DNA from: SZUA-430 sp964483585
Lineage (GTDB): Bacteria; Pseudomonadota; Alphaproteobacteria; Micropepsales; Micropepsaceae
Direction: 5' to 3'
Length of the DNA stretch: 59,572 nt
Assembly (NCBI GenBank): GCA_964483585.1
Contig: CAZABH010000019.1
Coordinates: 1 to 59,572 of the forward strand
A program made the translations under genes and the position numbers. Numbering within the stretch: position 1 is the first letter of the stretch; each line of letters opens with the position of its first letter. This document shows, one piece after another, positions 59,022 through 59,572 of this stretch. The notes under the pieces were generated by a model, which saw nothing but the letters and a program-made list of their open reading frames with translations, was not told the origin of the DNA and searched no databases.

Positions 59022-59277
59022 CGTCATCCCGGACGCGAGCGTAAGCGAGCGATCCGGGACCCTACTGCGCAGCAGTGATCCATGAAGGCAAGTCGTGGGT
59101 GGTCTGCCTCCGCAGACCATGACGGTGTTTGTTACTTTGAATAATAAAGACCGTCATGGTGCGCGCAGGCGCACCACCCACGTCTTTGCGGCGGTGACAG
59201 GGCGAGTGGGGTCCCGGCGCTAACACGCGCAACTCATCGCTGGTGCGATTGGGCGCGCGAAACGGCCGGGATGACGG
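59022..59277 (-). repeat. Inverted repeat copy B flanking the pse cluster
   Basis: Reverse-complement partner of 54661-54917. Shared pieces, read on the minus strand, include the cgtgggtggt arm, the gaccgtctt-type loop side and gatccgggatgac-type ends. The outer end cggccgggatgacg mirrors cgtcatcccggccg of copy A. It fills most of the gap between pseI and the antiporter gene. Confidence 0.85.
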
Positions 59278-59373
59278 GAATTTGGGGGAACCGCATCCGC
59301 GCAACACACGCGATAGGCGACTTGACGGCGGGGTCGGGAAACCGCAGCTTGCTGGCTTCACGAAGGGGTGGAT

Positions 59374-59572
59374 ATGCCAATGCTCGACCAGCTGCCGGCC
59401 GGTGAATATGTGCTGATCATCGCGGGCCTGTTCCTGCTGGCGCTGGGAGGCGAGGCGCTGGTGCGCGGCGCGGTCTGGCTGGCCTTGCGGCTGAACGTGT
59501 CGCCGCTTCTGATCGGCCTGACGGTGGTCGCTTGGGGAACGTCGACACCCGAGCTGATCGTCAGTGTGAATG
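59374..59572 (+). CDS. Calcium/sodium antiporter (CaCA family), N-terminal fragment
   Basis: The window ends 66 codons into this gene. The visible part reads MPMLDQLPAGEYVLIIAGLF, then ALGGEALVRGAVWLALRLNV and GLTVVAWGTSTPELIVSV. The last piece is the alpha-1 repeat of K+-dependent Ca2+/Na+ exchangers of the YrbG/CaCA family. It exchanges Ca2+ for cations across the inner membrane. The ATG at 59374 follows a gaagggg ribosome site; ATG 59380 is an alternative. Confidence 0.88.
   Translation, partial: MPMLDQLPAGEYVLIIAGLFLLALGGEALVRGAVWLALRLNVSPLLIGLTVVAWGTSTPELIVSVN

Overview
This window is a stretch of chromosome from an alphaproteobacterium. The evidence is the end of an rRNA operon with the alphaproteobacterial order (23S, 5S, initiator tRNA-Met), a secG-pyrG-kdsA-eno-ftsB-pdhABC-lpd housekeeping backbone typical of that class, a PdhB subunit carrying its own lipoyl domain, SdhE beside mfd, and REP-like intergenic palindromes. 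A three-gene operon resembling the holdfast-anchor genes hfaA-hfaB-hfaD of Caulobacter, together with pseudaminic-acid genes of the kind that glycosylate caulobacter flagellins, points to a stalked or holdfast-forming member of the Caulobacterales (Caulobacteraceae/Hyphomonadaceae/Maricaulaceae type). This placement is an inference from gene content, not from a phylogeny.

Layout. 1-0.8 kb: 23S 3' end, 5S, tRNA-fMet and terminator. 0.8-6.5 kb: surface-sugar and sulfate activation genes (gmhA, cysD, cysNC facing ugd and galU). 6.6-7.7 kb: a TPR-SPOR envelope protein. 7.8-13.3 kb: an acyl-CoA module (HMG-CoA-synthase-like protein fused to a zinc-ribbon/OB domain, SCP2-type thiolase, DUF3089 protein, DUF6285 protein, APH-like kinase). 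13.3-20.1 kb: DNA repair and respiration (recG, an alpha/beta hydrolase, sdhE, mfd). 20.2-24.8 kb: a periplasmic protein, a membrane-anchored Mrr-type nuclease, a small membrane protein and YgiQ. 24.8-27.0 kb: hfaABD on the minus strand. 27.3-36.3 kb: assorted enzymes (FrnE-like DsbA, SDR, AMACR-like racemase, histidine phosphatase, hydrolase, DUF533, sulfatase), a cold-shock protein and tRNA-Ser(UGA). 36.4-54.3 kb: mepA, then the secG-to-lpd backbone, interrupted by a beta-barrel protein, a P-type ATPase, two MAPEG genes and an MgtC/DUF4010 protein. 54.6-59.3 kb: four pseudaminic-acid genes enclosed by an approximately 256-bp inverted repeat. The window ends inside a CaCA-type Ca2+/Na+ antiporter gene.

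Functional themes. Several loci feed cell-surface chemistry: heptose (gmhA), Kdo (kdsA), UDP-glucose and UDP-glucuronate (galU, ugd), PAPS (cysD/cysNC), pseudaminic acid (pse genes) and the holdfast anchor (hfaABD). The most unusual items are the HMG-CoA-synthase-like protein with no cysteine in its active-site region, the repeat-framed pse cluster with a PseG-PseH fusion, the compact hfaABD operon, and the orphan membrane Mrr nuclease. I saw no CRISPR array, insertion sequence or prophage.
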